DNA of 38,542 bases from Oxalobacteraceae bacterium (lineage in GTDB: Bacteria; Pseudomonadota; Gammaproteobacteria; Burkholderiales; Burkholderiaceae_D). A model generated the notes under the pieces. That model was given only the letters and a program-made list of their open reading frames with translations. It had not been told where the DNA came from and did no database searches. Shown piece after piece: positions 1 through 8,076 of this stretch (the stretch's first letter is position 1; each line of letters opens with the position of its first letter). The DNA lies in contig OMID01000062.1 of NCBI GenBank assembly GCA_900299005.1, positions 1-38,542 on the forward strand, written 5' to 3'. Position numbers and translations under genes: made by a program.

Positions 1-213
1 CCAGCAACCGCGCTGCTTCGCGGCGCTCATTTTGATAGAGCCTAAGGCTGTGCCGCTGCAGATTTCGTGTTGTGCGAGTCAGAGAGATGCTGCATCAATC
101 CCGTGTGATATCGAAAGACGAACACGGTGCGACGCGGTAGCCCAAAGGAAGAAAAGATTTTTTGCCATTTTCCGAGGACGACTGCAGGCCGTTGTCAATC
201 AATCGGCGCTTCC
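1..213. other. Left-edge stretch with no supported gene
   Basis: This is the 3' flank of trmL up to the window edge. A minus-strand ATG at position 30 opens ten codons before the sequence ends. It has no convincing ribosome binding site and is too short to assign, so it could be the start of a gene outside the window or chance. No terminator with a clear U-tract was seen after trmL. Confidence 0.4.
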
Positions 214-684
214 TCAGCTGCCACCGACAAAGCCTTGTTGGCGCCATGCCTCGAACACCACGACGGCAACGGCATTCGACAGATTCAAGCTGCGGTTGCC
301 CGGTCGCATAGGCAATCGGATGCGCTGAGGTATTGCGAAAGACTCCCGAAGTCCCGGTGCAAGACCCCGGGTTTCCGAACCAAATACGAAGATATCGCCG
401 GGAAGAAAGCTCGTGCCGGAGAGTAGCGACGAGCCCTGCGTGGTAAAGGCGAACATCCGCTCGGGCAAGGGATTTACCTCGTCCATGAAGTTTTGCCAGT
501 TCTTGTGCACCCTCATATCCGCATACTCATGGTAGTCGAGTCCTGCTCGTCTCATGCGCGCATCGTCCAGTGGGAAACCAAGTGGTTCAACGAGATGTAG
601 CTGAGCCCCCGTATTCGCACACAATCGGATGACATTGCCGGTGTTCGGTGGAATTTCCGGTTCCACTAGGACGACATGAAACAT
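214..684 (-). CDS. trmL: tRNA (cytidine(34)-2'-O)-methyltransferase TrmL
   Basis: SPOUT-class methyltransferase of 156 residues, the usual length for TrmL. The family transfers a methyl group from S-adenosylmethionine to the ribose of the wobble nucleotide in certain tRNA-Leu isoacceptors. The protein opens with MFHVVLVEPEIPPNTGN, the TrmL N-terminal signature, and carries the knot region FGSETRGL followed by IPMRPGNRSLNLSNAVAVV-like residues near the C-terminus (here as LPMRPGNRSLNLSNA). I chose the ATG at 684 because GGAG lies five bases upstream; an in-frame TTG at 702 would add six residues with no better signal. It follows comF on the same strand, 39 bases downstream of its stop, and is probably cotranscribed with it. 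Confidence 0.95.
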   Translation of the reverse strand: MFHVVLVEPEIPPNTGNVIRLCANTGAQLHLVEPLGFPLDDARMRRAGLDYHEYADMRVHKNWQNFMDEVNPLPERMFAFTTQGSSLLSGTSFLPGDIFVFGSETRGLAPGLRESFAIPQRIRLPMRPGNRSLNLSNAVAVVVFEAWRQQGFVGGS

Positions 685-723
685 GACTGCTCCAGTAAGC
701 AATAATTCGCTGCGATACGCTGC

Positions 724-1674
724 CTAGCGCGCTGGTGTTCGGGCCAGCACAAGATTACTGACGCGCGTTGCGCCATGCCGCTTGAGGCACGCTGCCAGCT
801 CGCGCAATGTGTGGCCGGTGGTCATCACATCATCGATGAGCAGGACGTGTTTGCCTTCCATGACTTTGCGGTCACGCACCGCGAACGCGCCGCGCATGTT
901 AACTCGCCTTTGCGTCAGCGGTAATTCGGCCTGGGCGCTGGTATGCCGAGTTCGCACACAGATATCGGCCAGCAGCGGCAGCGTCAATGTAAGCGCAATT
1001 GGTCGCGCCAGTTCCAGTGCCTGATTGAAGCCGCGTTGTTCAAGCCGCTCCCGCGACAAAGGTACCGGCAGCACAAAGTCAGCTGGTTTGTCTGATCGCT
1101 GCAGCCTGTGTCTTGCTGCCTCGGCCATCGGTGGTCCCAAGGCCTTTGCCAATGGCAGCTGTGCCCGAAACTTCAAGTCTTGAACCAGAGCGTCAGTCGG
1201 TGCAGCGTAATCCGTCAGTATCACGCTCTCATCAAACGCCGGCGGATCGCTGAGGCACTGGCCGCAGACGCGTTCCACCCCTGCGAGATGGCTTGTCATT
1301 GTCAGGCCGCATACAACGCAGCGTGGGGAGGTGTGGGCCGATAGCGAATGTTCGCAGGAGATGCACAGCGCGCCTGTGCTGGCCACGCCGCACAGCAGGC
1401 AATGGGACGGCAGCAGGAAATGAGATAGGCCGCCCAAGAGGCCCGAGGCCAGCCTGGTGAATGGCCTTGCTGGCCTCGGGCCTGGTGCTTGCGCTGAGGG
1501 GGATGCTGCGCTGATTGTCTGGGGGTGTCGCAAGAGTCGCTGGGGGCGCAAGAGCCGCCGTGGTTGTCGAGATTGAAGTCGTTGCCGTGAGGGTGGGTGG
1601 CGTGGGTGAAAAATCGGAAATCGCCGGCAAGGTGAGCCCACCGCCCTGCCCGACTGCGTTACACTGCGCCGCAT
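724..1674 (-). CDS. comF: ComF family phosphoribosyltransferase-like protein, start uncertain
   Basis: ComF-type protein: an N-terminal zinc-ribbon-like region with cysteine pairs (CLLCG, CISCEH, CVVCG, CGQC), then a phosphoribosyltransferase fold with the PRPP loop VLLIDDVMTTGHTL near the C-terminus. The family is linked to DNA uptake and processing, but its exact reaction is not settled. From the ATG at 1674 the product is 316 residues, whereas family members are usually about 230-250. The first 75 or so residues are rich in arginine and proline and do not look like protein. A TTG at 1437 would give 237 residues and start just before the conserved part, but has no good ribosome binding site. 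A 14-base-pair hairpin lies directly upstream of that TTG. The adjacent frame (about 1480-1630, minus) reads more like a Pro/Thr/Ala linker, so a frameshift is also possible. The C-terminal two thirds are secure; the start is not. Confidence 0.85.
   Translation of the reverse strand: MRRSVTQSGRAVGSPCRRFPIFHPRHPPSRQRLQSRQPRRLLRPQRLLRHPQTISAASPSAQAPGPRPARPFTRLASGLLGGLSHFLLPSHCLLCGVASTGALCISCEHSLSAHTSPRCVVCGLTMTSHLAGVERVCGQCLSDPPAFDESVILTDYAAPTDALVQDLKFRAQLPLAKALGPPMAEAARHRLQRSDKPADFVLPVPLSRERLEQRGFNQALELARPIALTLTLPLLADICVRTRHTSAQAELPLTQRRVNMRGAFAVRDRKVMEGKHVLLIDDVMTTGHTLRELAACLKRHGATRVSNLVLARTPAR
1439..1483. repeat. 14-bp perfect inverted repeat at the 5' end of comF
   Basis: AGGCCCGAGGCCAG (1439-1452) and its exact reverse complement (1470-1483) flank a 17-base loop. 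The repeat lies two bases upstream, on the minus strand, of the TTG that best fits the conserved start of ComF. In RNA it would form a very stable GC-rich stem. There is no U-tract, so it is not a standard terminator. It could be a leader hairpin limiting comF translation, or a site prone to replication slippage. Confidence 0.7.
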
Positions 1675-1698
1675 TATTTCATTGCTATCCTTTTGTTC

Positions 1699-2631
1699 AT
1701 GTCTCTTGCGCCCGACAAAGATCGTGGTGGTCGAGTCAGTGCGCCGATCTCGCTGCCTCAGGTAAGGCGCCTGTTTTCCGAGCCTGACCGTGTCGCGCGA
1801 TCGCAGTTTCTGCGACGAGAGATAGCGGACCGCATGTTCGAGCGGCTCTCGCTGATCAAGGTTCATCCTTCCCGGGTGCTTGATGCCGGCTGTGGTGAGG
1901 GTGACGACCTGAAAGCGCTGAGCCAGACTTTCCCGCAGTCCACATGGCTTGGCATCGATGCATCCCCAGCCATGCTGGAAATAGCGAGGCATCGCAGCAG
2001 ACAAGCAGGCTCGGGTATGAACAAGTTGCTCCGACGTTTACGTTCGATGACAGGAACGACGGGTTCACCGCTTCTCGTCTGTGCAGATTTCGCCCGCTTG
2101 CCGCTTGCTGCCAGCAGTGTGGATCTCCTGTGGTCGAATCTCGCGCTGCATTGGCACCCTCGGCCGGATGAGGTGATTCACGAGTGGGCGCGAGTTTTGC
2201 GCACGGAGGGTTTACTTATGTTCAGCGCTTTTGGTCCCGACACCTTTACTGAACTCAGGACCGCCTACGCGAATATCGGCCTGGATGTGCCCGTCCTGAA
2301 CTTTGTGGATTTGCACGATTATGGCGATATGATGATCGACGCAGGATTTGCGGATCCCGTCATGGATATGGAAAAACTGAATATCACGTATTCATCGGCA
2401 TTGGATCTGCTGTCGGATGTCAGATCTTTTGGAGGAAATCCCCTCGCCAAGCGTCAATCCGGGTTGACAGGTCGGGGAGTGAAAGAAGCGCTTCTGCGGG
2501 CACTTGAACAGAAAAAGAACGCAGATGGACGTATTTCTCTCTCAATTGAGGTAGTTTACGGGCACGCATTTCGCCCCTTGCCAGTAAAAGCTCGAGCTGG
2601 CGAATCCATCATTCAGTTTTATCGGCGCTGA
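1699..2631 (+). CDS. bioC: Malonyl-ACP O-methyltransferase BioC
   Basis: SAM-dependent methyltransferase of 310 residues. BioC methylates the free carboxyl of malonyl-ACP, so that fatty acid synthesis can build the pimeloyl chain of biotin. The SAM-binding motif I VLDAGCGEG is near residue 62, the acidic residue ending beta-2 is in LGIDASPAML, and the BioC hallmark stretches LWSNLALHW and FSAFGPDTFTELR follow. The ATG at 1699 is preferred over a TTG two codons upstream; there is no clear ribosome binding site, so the start is moderately sure. The gene is divergent from comF, a common betaproteobacterial arrangement. No other bio genes are in the window. Confidence 0.93.
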   Translation: MSLAPDKDRGGRVSAPISLPQVRRLFSEPDRVARSQFLRREIADRMFERLSLIKVHPSRVLDAGCGEGDDLKALSQTFPQSTWLGIDASPAMLEIARHRSRQAGSGMNKLLRRLRSMTGTTGSPLLVCADFARLPLAASSVDLLWSNLALHWHPRPDEVIHEWARVLRTEGLLMFSAFGPDTFTELRTAYANIGLDVPVLNFVDLHDYGDMMIDAGFADPVMDMEKLNITYSSALDLLSDVRSFGGNPLAKRQSGLTGRGVKEALLRALEQKKNADGRISLSIEVVYGHAFRPLPVKARAGESIIQFYRR

Positions 2632-2638
2632 CATTAAT

Positions 2639-2689
2639 CAGCGCTGGTGCGCTGAACTTCGCGTGCGAAAACAGACTGATTAGTTCAGC
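2639..2689. other. Palindromic stretch after bioC
   Basis: Two overlapping inverted repeats lie just after the bioC stop: CAGCGC-TGGT-GCGCTG (2639-2654), and GCTGAACT (2651-2658) pairing with AGTTCAGC (2682-2689) with a smaller TCGC-GT-GCGA stem inside. They cannot both form. Neither is followed by a T-run, so this may be a factor-dependent or weak transcript end for bioC, but that is not shown. Confidence 0.35.
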
Positions 2690-2712
2690 TACTGCGTCCG
2701 TCGTCTGGCGCT

Positions 2713-2741
2713 TTGCTCGCGTGCTTCTTTTGCCTTATACT
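2713..2741 (+). promoter_or_regulatory. Sigma-70-type promoter ahead of the cox operon
   Basis: TTGCTC (-35) and TATACT (-10) are separated by exactly 17 bases. Transcription would start near 2748, leaving a leader of about 50 bases before the DUF2244 gene. It is the best promoter seen upstream of coxB, which suggests that the DUF2244 gene and the oxidase genes share one transcript. Confidence 0.65.
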
Positions 2742-2796
2742 CCCGAGGCTTTGTTCAGCTCATTTGCAAGCCAAATTCAGGTGAGGGTGTAGTGAG

Positions 2797-3249
2797 ATGG
2801 CGACGCGCGAGTGGATTTTGAAAAAAAATTGCTCAATATCCCCTAAGCAGCTCGCGCAAGCCTACGCGGCGCTGTGTGTGGCATCGCTTTTTGTCGCGAC
2901 CTACTTCCTGGTGCACGGTGTCTGGCTCGTGATGGTGTTTGCGGTGCTGGAGATGTGTGCGGTGGCGGCAGCCTTCATTTATTTCGGGCGGCACGCAACC
3001 GACCGGGAGTGCATCTCGCTCAGCGAGGCGGAATTGCGGGTGGAATTGGTGCAGGCGGAACGCAGCCGCGCCTATCGCTTTGATCCTCGCCGAGTCCGGG
3101 TCGAGAGCCCTGAGCCTCGTCAACGCCTGATCCGACTTGAGGCCAACGACGAGCGCATCGAGATTGGCAGGTACCTGACCGAGCGCAGGCGCCAGGAATT
3201 TGCGCATGAGCTGGATCGCGAGCTGGCGGGATACCGGATACAGGTATAG
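2797..3249 (+). CDS. DUF2244 family inner-membrane protein
   Basis: A 150-residue protein with two closely spaced hydrophobic segments (about residues 22-42 and 43-63) and a charged, Arg/Glu-rich cytoplasmic-looking C-terminal half. This matches the DUF2244 family, small membrane proteins often encoded directly before cytochrome c oxidase genes in betaproteobacteria. Its function is unknown; a role in oxidase assembly or stability is only suggested by position. The ATG follows a GTGAGG-like element. It is the first gene after the TTGCTC/TATACT promoter and ends 72 bases before coxB. Confidence 0.85.
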   Translation: MATREWILKKNCSISPKQLAQAYAALCVASLFVATYFLVHGVWLVMVFAVLEMCAVAAAFIYFGRHATDRECISLSEAELRVELVQAERSRAYRFDPRRVRVESPEPRQRLIRLEANDERIEIGRYLTERRRQEFAHELDRELAGYRIQV

Positions 3250-3321
3250 GCGGGCGCCCAGAACAAATACAGAAACCAAGACAAACGAGAACTGCATTTC
3301 AATCAGGCTTTTAAGGACTAT

Positions 3322-4479
3322 ATGAAACACGCGAAGCGCCTACTTTTTTCGCTGATGGCTGCCGCCGGGACGCTGTTGTCTGGCCCGTCATTGGCGGTCA
3401 ATGACATGGTCGGCGGTCCGGCTGTTCGCCAGCTGAACTTCCAGCAACCGGTAACCGCAATCGCGGCAGATGTGTACGAGCTTCACATCTGGATGATCGC
3501 CATTTGTGTAGCCATTTTCATCGCCGTCTTCGGCGTGATGTTCTATTCCATTCTCAAGCACCGCAAGTCGCTGGGCCACAAGGCAGCCAGCTTTCATGAG
3601 AGCACGGCGGTCGAGATCGCCTGGACCGTGGTTCCCTTCCTGATCGTCGTGCTGATGGCGCTGCCCGCCACCAAGACGGTCGTGGCGATGAAAGACACCT
3701 CGAATGCGGACATCACGATCAAGGCCACCGGCATGCAATGGAAATGGGGCTACGACTACCTGAAGGGTGAGGGTGAGGGTATCGCTTTCCTCTCGGCGCT
3801 GTCGACCCCCCGAGACCAGATTCACGGTGCCGCCCCCAAGAACGACAATTATTTGCTCGAAGTGGACAACCCTCTGGTCGTCCCGGTGAACAAGAAAATC
3901 CGTATTGTGACCACCGCGAATGACGTCATCCACGCCTGGGGAGTGCCGGCGTTCAGCGTGAAGCAAGATGCCATCCCAGGCTTCGTGCGCGACACCTGGT
4001 TCAAGGCCGAAAAAGTTGGCACTTATCGCGGGAATTGCTACGAGCTTTGCGGCAAGGAGCATGCCTTCATGCCTATCGTCGTCAATGTGGTCAGCGAGCA
4101 GGATTACGCAAAGTGGGTGGCTGATCAGAAGAAGTCCATGGCTGCCAATGCGGACGACCCGAACAAGACATGGACCGTTACGGAACTGGCCGCACGCGGA
4201 GAAAAGGTGTACTCAGCCAATTGCGTAGCCTGCCACCAAGCCAACGGCAAAGGCGTTCCAGGCGCATTCCCGGCGCTGGATGGTTCGCAGATGGTAAATG
4301 GTCCGCAGGAAGGTCAGATCGGTATTCTGCTCAACGGCAAGAATGGCATGCCGGCATGGAAAGCCACGCTATCCGATACCGAAATTGCTGCGGTTATCAC
4401 CTACACCCGCAACACCTGGTCGAACAAGGCATCCGACAATATCGTTCAACCCGCCGAAGTCCTGGCTGCGCGCAAGTAA
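3322..4479 (+). CDS. coxB: Cytochrome c oxidase subunit II with fused cytochrome c domain
   Basis: Subunit II accepts electrons from cytochrome c at the binuclear CuA centre and passes them to subunit I. The 385-residue product has a signal peptide (about residues 1-25), two membrane helices (about 53-78 and 98-117) and a periplasmic cupredoxin domain. The CuA ligands H204, C239, E241, C243, H247 and M250 (CYELCGKEHAFM) are all present. A C-terminal cytochrome c domain has CVACH (C301, C304, H305) and a likely axial Met in NGMPAW (M343). The fusion makes this a caa3-like subunit II, which can supply its own entry heme. AAGGA lies four bases before the ATG. coxA follows after 21 bases. Confidence 0.97.
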   Translation: MKHAKRLLFSLMAAAGTLLSGPSLAVNDMVGGPAVRQLNFQQPVTAIAADVYELHIWMIAICVAIFIAVFGVMFYSILKHRKSLGHKAASFHESTAVEIAWTVVPFLIVVLMALPATKTVVAMKDTSNADITIKATGMQWKWGYDYLKGEGEGIAFLSALSTPRDQIHGAAPKNDNYLLEVDNPLVVPVNKKIRIVTTANDVIHAWGVPAFSVKQDAIPGFVRDTWFKAEKVGTYRGNCYELCGKEHAFMPIVVNVVSEQDYAKWVADQKKSMAANADDPNKTWTVTELAARGEKVYSANCVACHQANGKGVPGAFPALDGSQMVNGPQEGQIGILLNGKNGMPAWKATLSDTEIAAVITYTRNTWSNKASDNIVQPAEVLAARK

Positions 4480-4500
4480 TAGAGACATCAGGAGAAATAC

Positions 4501-6099
4501 ATGAGCACAACCCTTGATCACGCACACGGTCACGCTGACGACCACGCGCATGACGATCATCATCCGCACGGCTGGCGTCGCTGGCTGTACGCGACCAATC
4601 ACAAGGACATCGGCACCTTGTACCTTTGGTTCTCGTTTGCCATGCTGCTGACCGGCGGTATCCTCGCTTTGGGCATTCGAGCCGAGCTGTTCAAGCCCGG
4701 CCTCCAATTGTTCCAGCCGGAGTTTTTCAACCAGCTGACGACCATGCATGGGTTGATCATGGTGTTCGGCGCGATCATGCCGGCTTTCGTCGGTTTTGCG
4801 AACTGGATGATTCCGCTGCAGATCGGCGCGGCCGACATGGCGTTTGCGCGAATGAACAACTTCTCGTTCTGGTTGCTTCCCCCGGCGGCAATCCTGCTCG
4901 TCTCGTCCTTCCTGATGCCCGGTGGCGCGACCGCTGCGGGCTGGACGCTGTATGCGCCGCTGAGCACGCAAATGGGCATCGGCATGGATATGGGTATTTT
5001 CGCAATGCACATCATGGGTGCCTCGTCGATCATGGGCTCGATCAACATCATCACCACCATCTTGAACATGCGTGCTCCCGGCATGACCCTGATGAAGATG
5101 CCGATGTTTGCCTGGACCTGGCTGATCACTGCGTACCTGCTAATTGCCGTGATGCCGGTTCTCGCTGGCGCGATCACCATGACGTTGACCGACCGTCACT
5201 TTGGCACCTCCTTCTTCAATGCTGCAGGTGGCGGTGATCCGGTGATGTACCAGCATATCTTCTGGTTCTTTGGTCACCCCGAGGTGTACATCATGATTCT
5301 GCCGGCGTTCGGCATCGTGTCGCAGATCGTTCCGGCCTTCTCGCGCAAGCCGCTGTTCGGCTACGCCTCCATGGTGTACGCAACCGCATCCATTGCGATC
5401 CTCTCTTTCATCGTCTGGGCGCACCACATGTTCGCTACCGGCATGCCGGTGACCAGCCAGCTGTTCTTCATGTACGCGACTATGCTGATCGCTGTGCCGA
5501 CTGGCGTGAAAGTGTTCAACTGGATCGCCACCATGTGGAAAGGATCGATGACTTTCGAATCCCCGATGCTATGGGCCATCGGCTTCATCTTCGTGTTCAC
5601 GATGGGCGGTTTCACCGGCCTGATCTGTGCGATCACCCCGGTCGATATCCAGCTGCAGGACACGTATTACGTCGTGGCGCATTTCCATTACGTGCTGGTG
5701 GCGGGGTCGCTATTCGCCCTGTTCGCTGGCTTTTATTACTGGGCGCCGAAGTGGACAGGTTTCATGTACAACGAAACGCGGGGCAAGATCCATTTCTGGG
5801 CGTCGCTGATCACATTCAACATCACGTTCTTCCCGATGCACTTCCTCGGACTTGCCGGGATGCCACGTCGCTATGCTGACTACGCAGCCCAGTTCACCGA
5901 CTTCAACATGATTGCATCAATCGGTGCCTTCGGTTTCGGATTGTCGCAGGTGTATTTCCTATTCTTTGTTGTTCTGCCGGCACTCCGTGGTGGCGAGAAG
6001 GCAGCGACCAAACCGTGGGAAGGCGCTGAAGGCCTTGAGTGGACCGTACCTAGTCCTGCACCGTTCCATACCTTCGAGACACCGCCAACCGTCAAGTAA
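4501..6099 (+). CDS. coxA: Cytochrome c oxidase subunit I
   Basis: Catalytic subunit of the aa3-type heme-copper oxidase, reducing O2 to water with proton pumping. The 532-residue protein has the expected twelve hydrophobic segments. Heme a ligands are H83 (TMHGLIM) and H396; the heme a3 ligand is H394 (VVAHFHYVL). CuB ligands are H259, H308 and H309, with the cross-linked tyrosine Y263 in GHPEVY. The set is complete, so the enzyme should be active. Before the first helix lies a His/Asp-rich tail, [23 protein letters not shown] precedes the ATG by six bases. It lies between coxB and a small assembly peptide. Confidence 0.98.
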   Translation: MSTTLDHAHGHADDHAHDDHHPHGWRRWLYATNHKDIGTLYLWFSFAMLLTGGILALGIRAELFKPGLQLFQPEFFNQLTTMHGLIMVFGAIMPAFVGFANWMIPLQIGAADMAFARMNNFSFWLLPPAAILLVSSFLMPGGATAAGWTLYAPLSTQMGIGMDMGIFAMHIMGASSIMGSINIITTILNMRAPGMTLMKMPMFAWTWLITAYLLIAVMPVLAGAITMTLTDRHFGTSFFNAAGGGDPVMYQHIFWFFGHPEVYIMILPAFGIVSQIVPAFSRKPLFGYASMVYATASIAILSFIVWAHHMFATGMPVTSQLFFMYATMLIAVPTGVKVFNWIATMWKGSMTFESPMLWAIGFIFVFTMGGFTGLICAITPVDIQLQDTYYVVAHFHYVLVAGSLFALFAGFYYWAPKWTGFMYNETRGKIHFWASLITFNITFFPMHFLGLAGMPRRYADYAAQFTDFNMIASIGAFGFGLSQVYFLFFVVLPALRGGEKAATKPWEGAEGLEWTVPSPAPFHTFETPPTVK

Positions 6100-6118
6100 G
6101 CGGTTCGCGAGCAAGTAG

Positions 6119-6141
6119 CAGGGCTGGCAAGCGCCAGCCTG
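6119..6141 (+). other. Intercistronic hairpin between coxA and the small assembly gene
   Basis: GGCTGGC (6122-6128) and GCCAGCC (6133-6139) pair across a four-base loop, and the stem can extend by two more pairs with one bulged G. No T-run follows, so full termination is unlikely. In an operon such a stem may stabilise the upstream coxA message or mark a processing point; this is inference. Confidence 0.45.
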
Positions 6142-6170
6142 CCTCGATGGCAAGTGAAGCAAAGGTCGAG

Positions 6171-6278
6171 ATGTCTGATCAAAAAAAACCCGACAACCTG
6201 CGCACTGCGTTGATTTTATTGTCGGTTGCAGTGGCGTTTTTCATTGGTGTGATTATCAAGCACACGTTGCTTCGATAA
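6171..6278 (+). CDS. Cytochrome oxidase small assembly protein
   Basis: A 35-residue peptide starting MSDQKKPDNLRTALILL, with a short charged N-terminus and a single membrane helix (about residues 11-29). Peptides of this length and form between coxA and ctaG are annotated in betaproteobacteria as cytochrome oxidase small assembly proteins; the exact role is not established. AAGGTCGAG directly precedes the ATG. The stop is four bases before the ctaG start, so the two are probably translationally coupled. Confidence 0.8.
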   Translation: MSDQKKPDNLRTALILLSVAVAFFIGVIIKHTLLR

Positions 6279-6282
6279 GCTG

Positions 6283-6846
6283 ATGGATACGCAGCAGGCA
6301 GGTGCTCAGCGCAAGCACAAACGCAACCTGCGGATGCTGGGCAAGCTGGCCGTCGTGGCGGTCCTGATGTTCGGCTTCGGTTATTCGCTGGTGCCGCTGT
6401 ACAAGAAAATTTGCGAGATCACGGGAATCAACGTGCTTGCAGTGCAGGAAACGGTGGACGTGAAACCTGTGAACACGCAGGTCGACAGCAGCCGTACGAT
6501 CACGGTGGAGTTCGATGCGAACGCCTCGGGGCCCTGGAGATTCAGGCCCGCCGTGGCCAGCCTGCAAGTGCATCCGGGCGAGATGGCGCAAGTGGTCTAT
6601 GAGGTAGTCAATACGCAGGACCGGGCGATGGATGCTCAGGCAATACCGAGCTATGCGCCCGCCGAGGCAGCACAGTACTTCCGCAAAATGGAGTGCTTCT
6701 GCTTCAAGCAGCAAACGCTGGCGCCAAAAGAGGCGCGGCAGATGCCGGTGAGTTTCTACATCGACCCGGCGTTACCGAAGAATGTAACGACGATTACCCT
6801 GTCCTACACTTTCTTCGAGGTGGGCCTGAAGGGCAAGTCGAGTTGA
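6283..6846 (+). CDS. ctaG: Cytochrome c oxidase assembly protein CtaG (Cox11 family)
   Basis: Cox11-type copper chaperone that delivers copper to the CuB site of subunit I. The 187-residue protein has a short cytoplasmic N-terminus, one membrane helix (about residues 20-40) and a periplasmic immunoglobulin-like domain. The copper-binding cysteines are C44 just after the helix and C138/C140 in ECFCF, the Cox11 signature. The length is normal. The ATG lies four bases after the preceding small gene, and DUF2970 follows after 13 bases, so all belong to one operon. Confidence 0.95.
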   Translation: MDTQQAGAQRKHKRNLRMLGKLAVVAVLMFGFGYSLVPLYKKICEITGINVLAVQETVDVKPVNTQVDSSRTITVEFDANASGPWRFRPAVASLQVHPGEMAQVVYEVVNTQDRAMDAQAIPSYAPAEAAQYFRKMECFCFKQQTLAPKEARQMPVSFYIDPALPKNVTTITLSYTFFEVGLKGKSS

Positions 6847-6859
6847 TAGGGATGCGTTA

Positions 6860-7075
6860 GTGGATGACCTGAAGGATGCGGCTCAGAGAAAGATGTCCTC
6901 CGGCGCGACCGTCAAGGCGGTACTGTGGTCTTTCTTCGGTGTGCGCAAGGGAAGCGGTTATGTGAAAGATACGGAGACGTTGAATCCGGTGCACGTGATC
7001 ATCGCGGGCATCATTGCAGCAGCCTTGTTCGTGCTGGGGTTGCTAATGGTAGTAAAGATGGTGGTGGCGAAATAA
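6860..7075 (+). CDS. DUF2970 family small membrane protein
   Basis: A 71-residue protein with a GTG start behind AGGGAT. It has an amphipathic N-terminal half containing AVLWSFFGVRKGSGY, typical of DUF2970, and one C-terminal membrane helix (about residues 46-68). The family sits between ctaG and coxC in many betaproteobacterial oxidase operons. Function unknown; position suggests a role with the oxidase. Confidence 0.85.
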   Translation: MDDLKDAAQRKMSSGATVKAVLWSFFGVRKGSGYVKDTETLNPVHVIIAGIIAAALFVLGLLMVVKMVVAK

Positions 7076-7143
7076 ACGATAATCCAAAGTCGGATCGTCA
7101 TCACCAGCAAAACAATTTTGAACACTGTAATCAGGGGAAGTAG

Positions 7144-8004
7144 ATGAGCACTCAACATGGCCAAGCGCCGTATTACTTTGTACCCGGTCCTTCGAAATGG
7201 CCGGTGCTGATGGGCACTGCCCTGCTGGTCACCATGGCTGGCGCGTCGGCTTGGGTCAATGGCGTAAGCTGGGGCAAGCCGGTCAACATTCTCGGGATTA
7301 TCTCCGCATTGGTGATTTTGTACCATTGGTTTGGTGACGCGATTGCCGAGTCCGAGGGTGGTCTTTATAACGCGCGCATCGACACCTCGTATCGCTGGAG
7401 CATGAGCTGGTTCATCTTCTCCGAGGTCATGTTCTTTGGCGCTTTTTTTGGTGCATTGTTCTATGCACGTGCGATCACCATGCCTTGGCTGGCTGATCTT
7501 GACCACAAGATCCTTTGGCCCGACTTTTCGGCCAACTGGGGTAACGTGGGTCCGGCAGGCACGATCGAGAAGTTCGAGACCATGGGGCCGTTCTGGATCC
7601 CGACCATCAACACGGCGCTGCTGCTCAGCTCTGGTGTGACGCTGACGATCTCGCACCACGCGCTGCGGGCAGGTGACCGCAGCAAGACTGCGCTGTGGCT
7701 GTTCATTACCGTGGTTCTTGGAGCAATCTTCCTCGGTTGCCAGGCCTACGAATACACGCATGCGTATCACGAGCTGAACCTGAAGCTGAGTTCCGGTATT
7801 TATGGGTCGACTTTCTTCATGTTGACGGGCTTCCATGGCTTTCACGTCACCATGGGCGCGATCATGCTGTCTGTCGTGCTTTACCGAGTCATGAAAGGCC
7901 ACTTCACGCCTGATCATCATTTCGCGTTCGAGGGTGCCGCGTGGTACTGGCACTTCGTTGATGTGGTCTGGCTGGGGCTCTACGTCATTGTGTATTGGAT
8001 GTAA
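7144..8004 (+). CDS. coxC: Cytochrome c oxidase subunit III
   Basis: Integral-membrane subunit III of 286 residues, seven-helix type. It stabilises subunit I and supports sustained turnover but holds no metal. The N-terminus YYFVPGPSKWPVL, the segment SEVMFFGAFFGALF with its conserved Glu, and the C-terminal WHFVDVVWLGLYVIVYW are subunit III signatures. AGGGGAAG precedes the ATG. A strong terminator 18 bases after the stop marks the end of the first oxidase transcript. Confidence 0.97.
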   Translation: MSTQHGQAPYYFVPGPSKWPVLMGTALLVTMAGASAWVNGVSWGKPVNILGIISALVILYHWFGDAIAESEGGLYNARIDTSYRWSMSWFIFSEVMFFGAFFGALFYARAITMPWLADLDHKILWPDFSANWGNVGPAGTIEKFETMGPFWIPTINTALLLSSGVTLTISHHALRAGDRSKTALWLFITVVLGAIFLGCQAYEYTHAYHELNLKLSSGIYGSTFFMLTGFHGFHVTMGAIMLSVVLYRVMKGHFTPDHHFAFEGAAWYWHFVDVVWLGLYVIVYWM

Positions 8005-8021
8005 GCCGGCCTGGGACAAAC

Positions 8022-8051
8022 AAAAAAGCCGCACTGGTGTGCGGCTTTTTT
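8022..8051. terminator. Bidirectional rho-independent terminator
   Basis: GCCGCAC (8028-8034) and GTGCGGC (8039-8045) form a seven-pair stem with a TGGT loop, flanked by six A on the left and six T on the right. It can end transcription in both directions, serving coxC on the plus strand and the convergent twin-TM gene on the minus strand. Confidence 0.92.
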
Positions 8052-8076
8052 AATGGTGCCGACCGTGAAGCTGCAG

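Noticed and set aside
1-30. Possible start of a minus-strand gene at the left edge
   Set aside because: Only ten codons are visible, with no good ribosome binding site.
1675-2004. Upstream extension of the comF frame to 2004 (426 codons)
   Set aside because: It runs antisense through bioC and has no similarity to ComF; the conserved protein begins far downstream.
3388-4062. 224-codon open frame on the minus strand
   Set aside because: Antisense to coxB; composition is that of a reverse-strand shadow.
6958-8034. 358-codon open frame on the minus strand
   Set aside because: Antisense to coxC and DUF2970, rich in His/Arg/Gln, with no recognisable domain; a GC-rich shadow.
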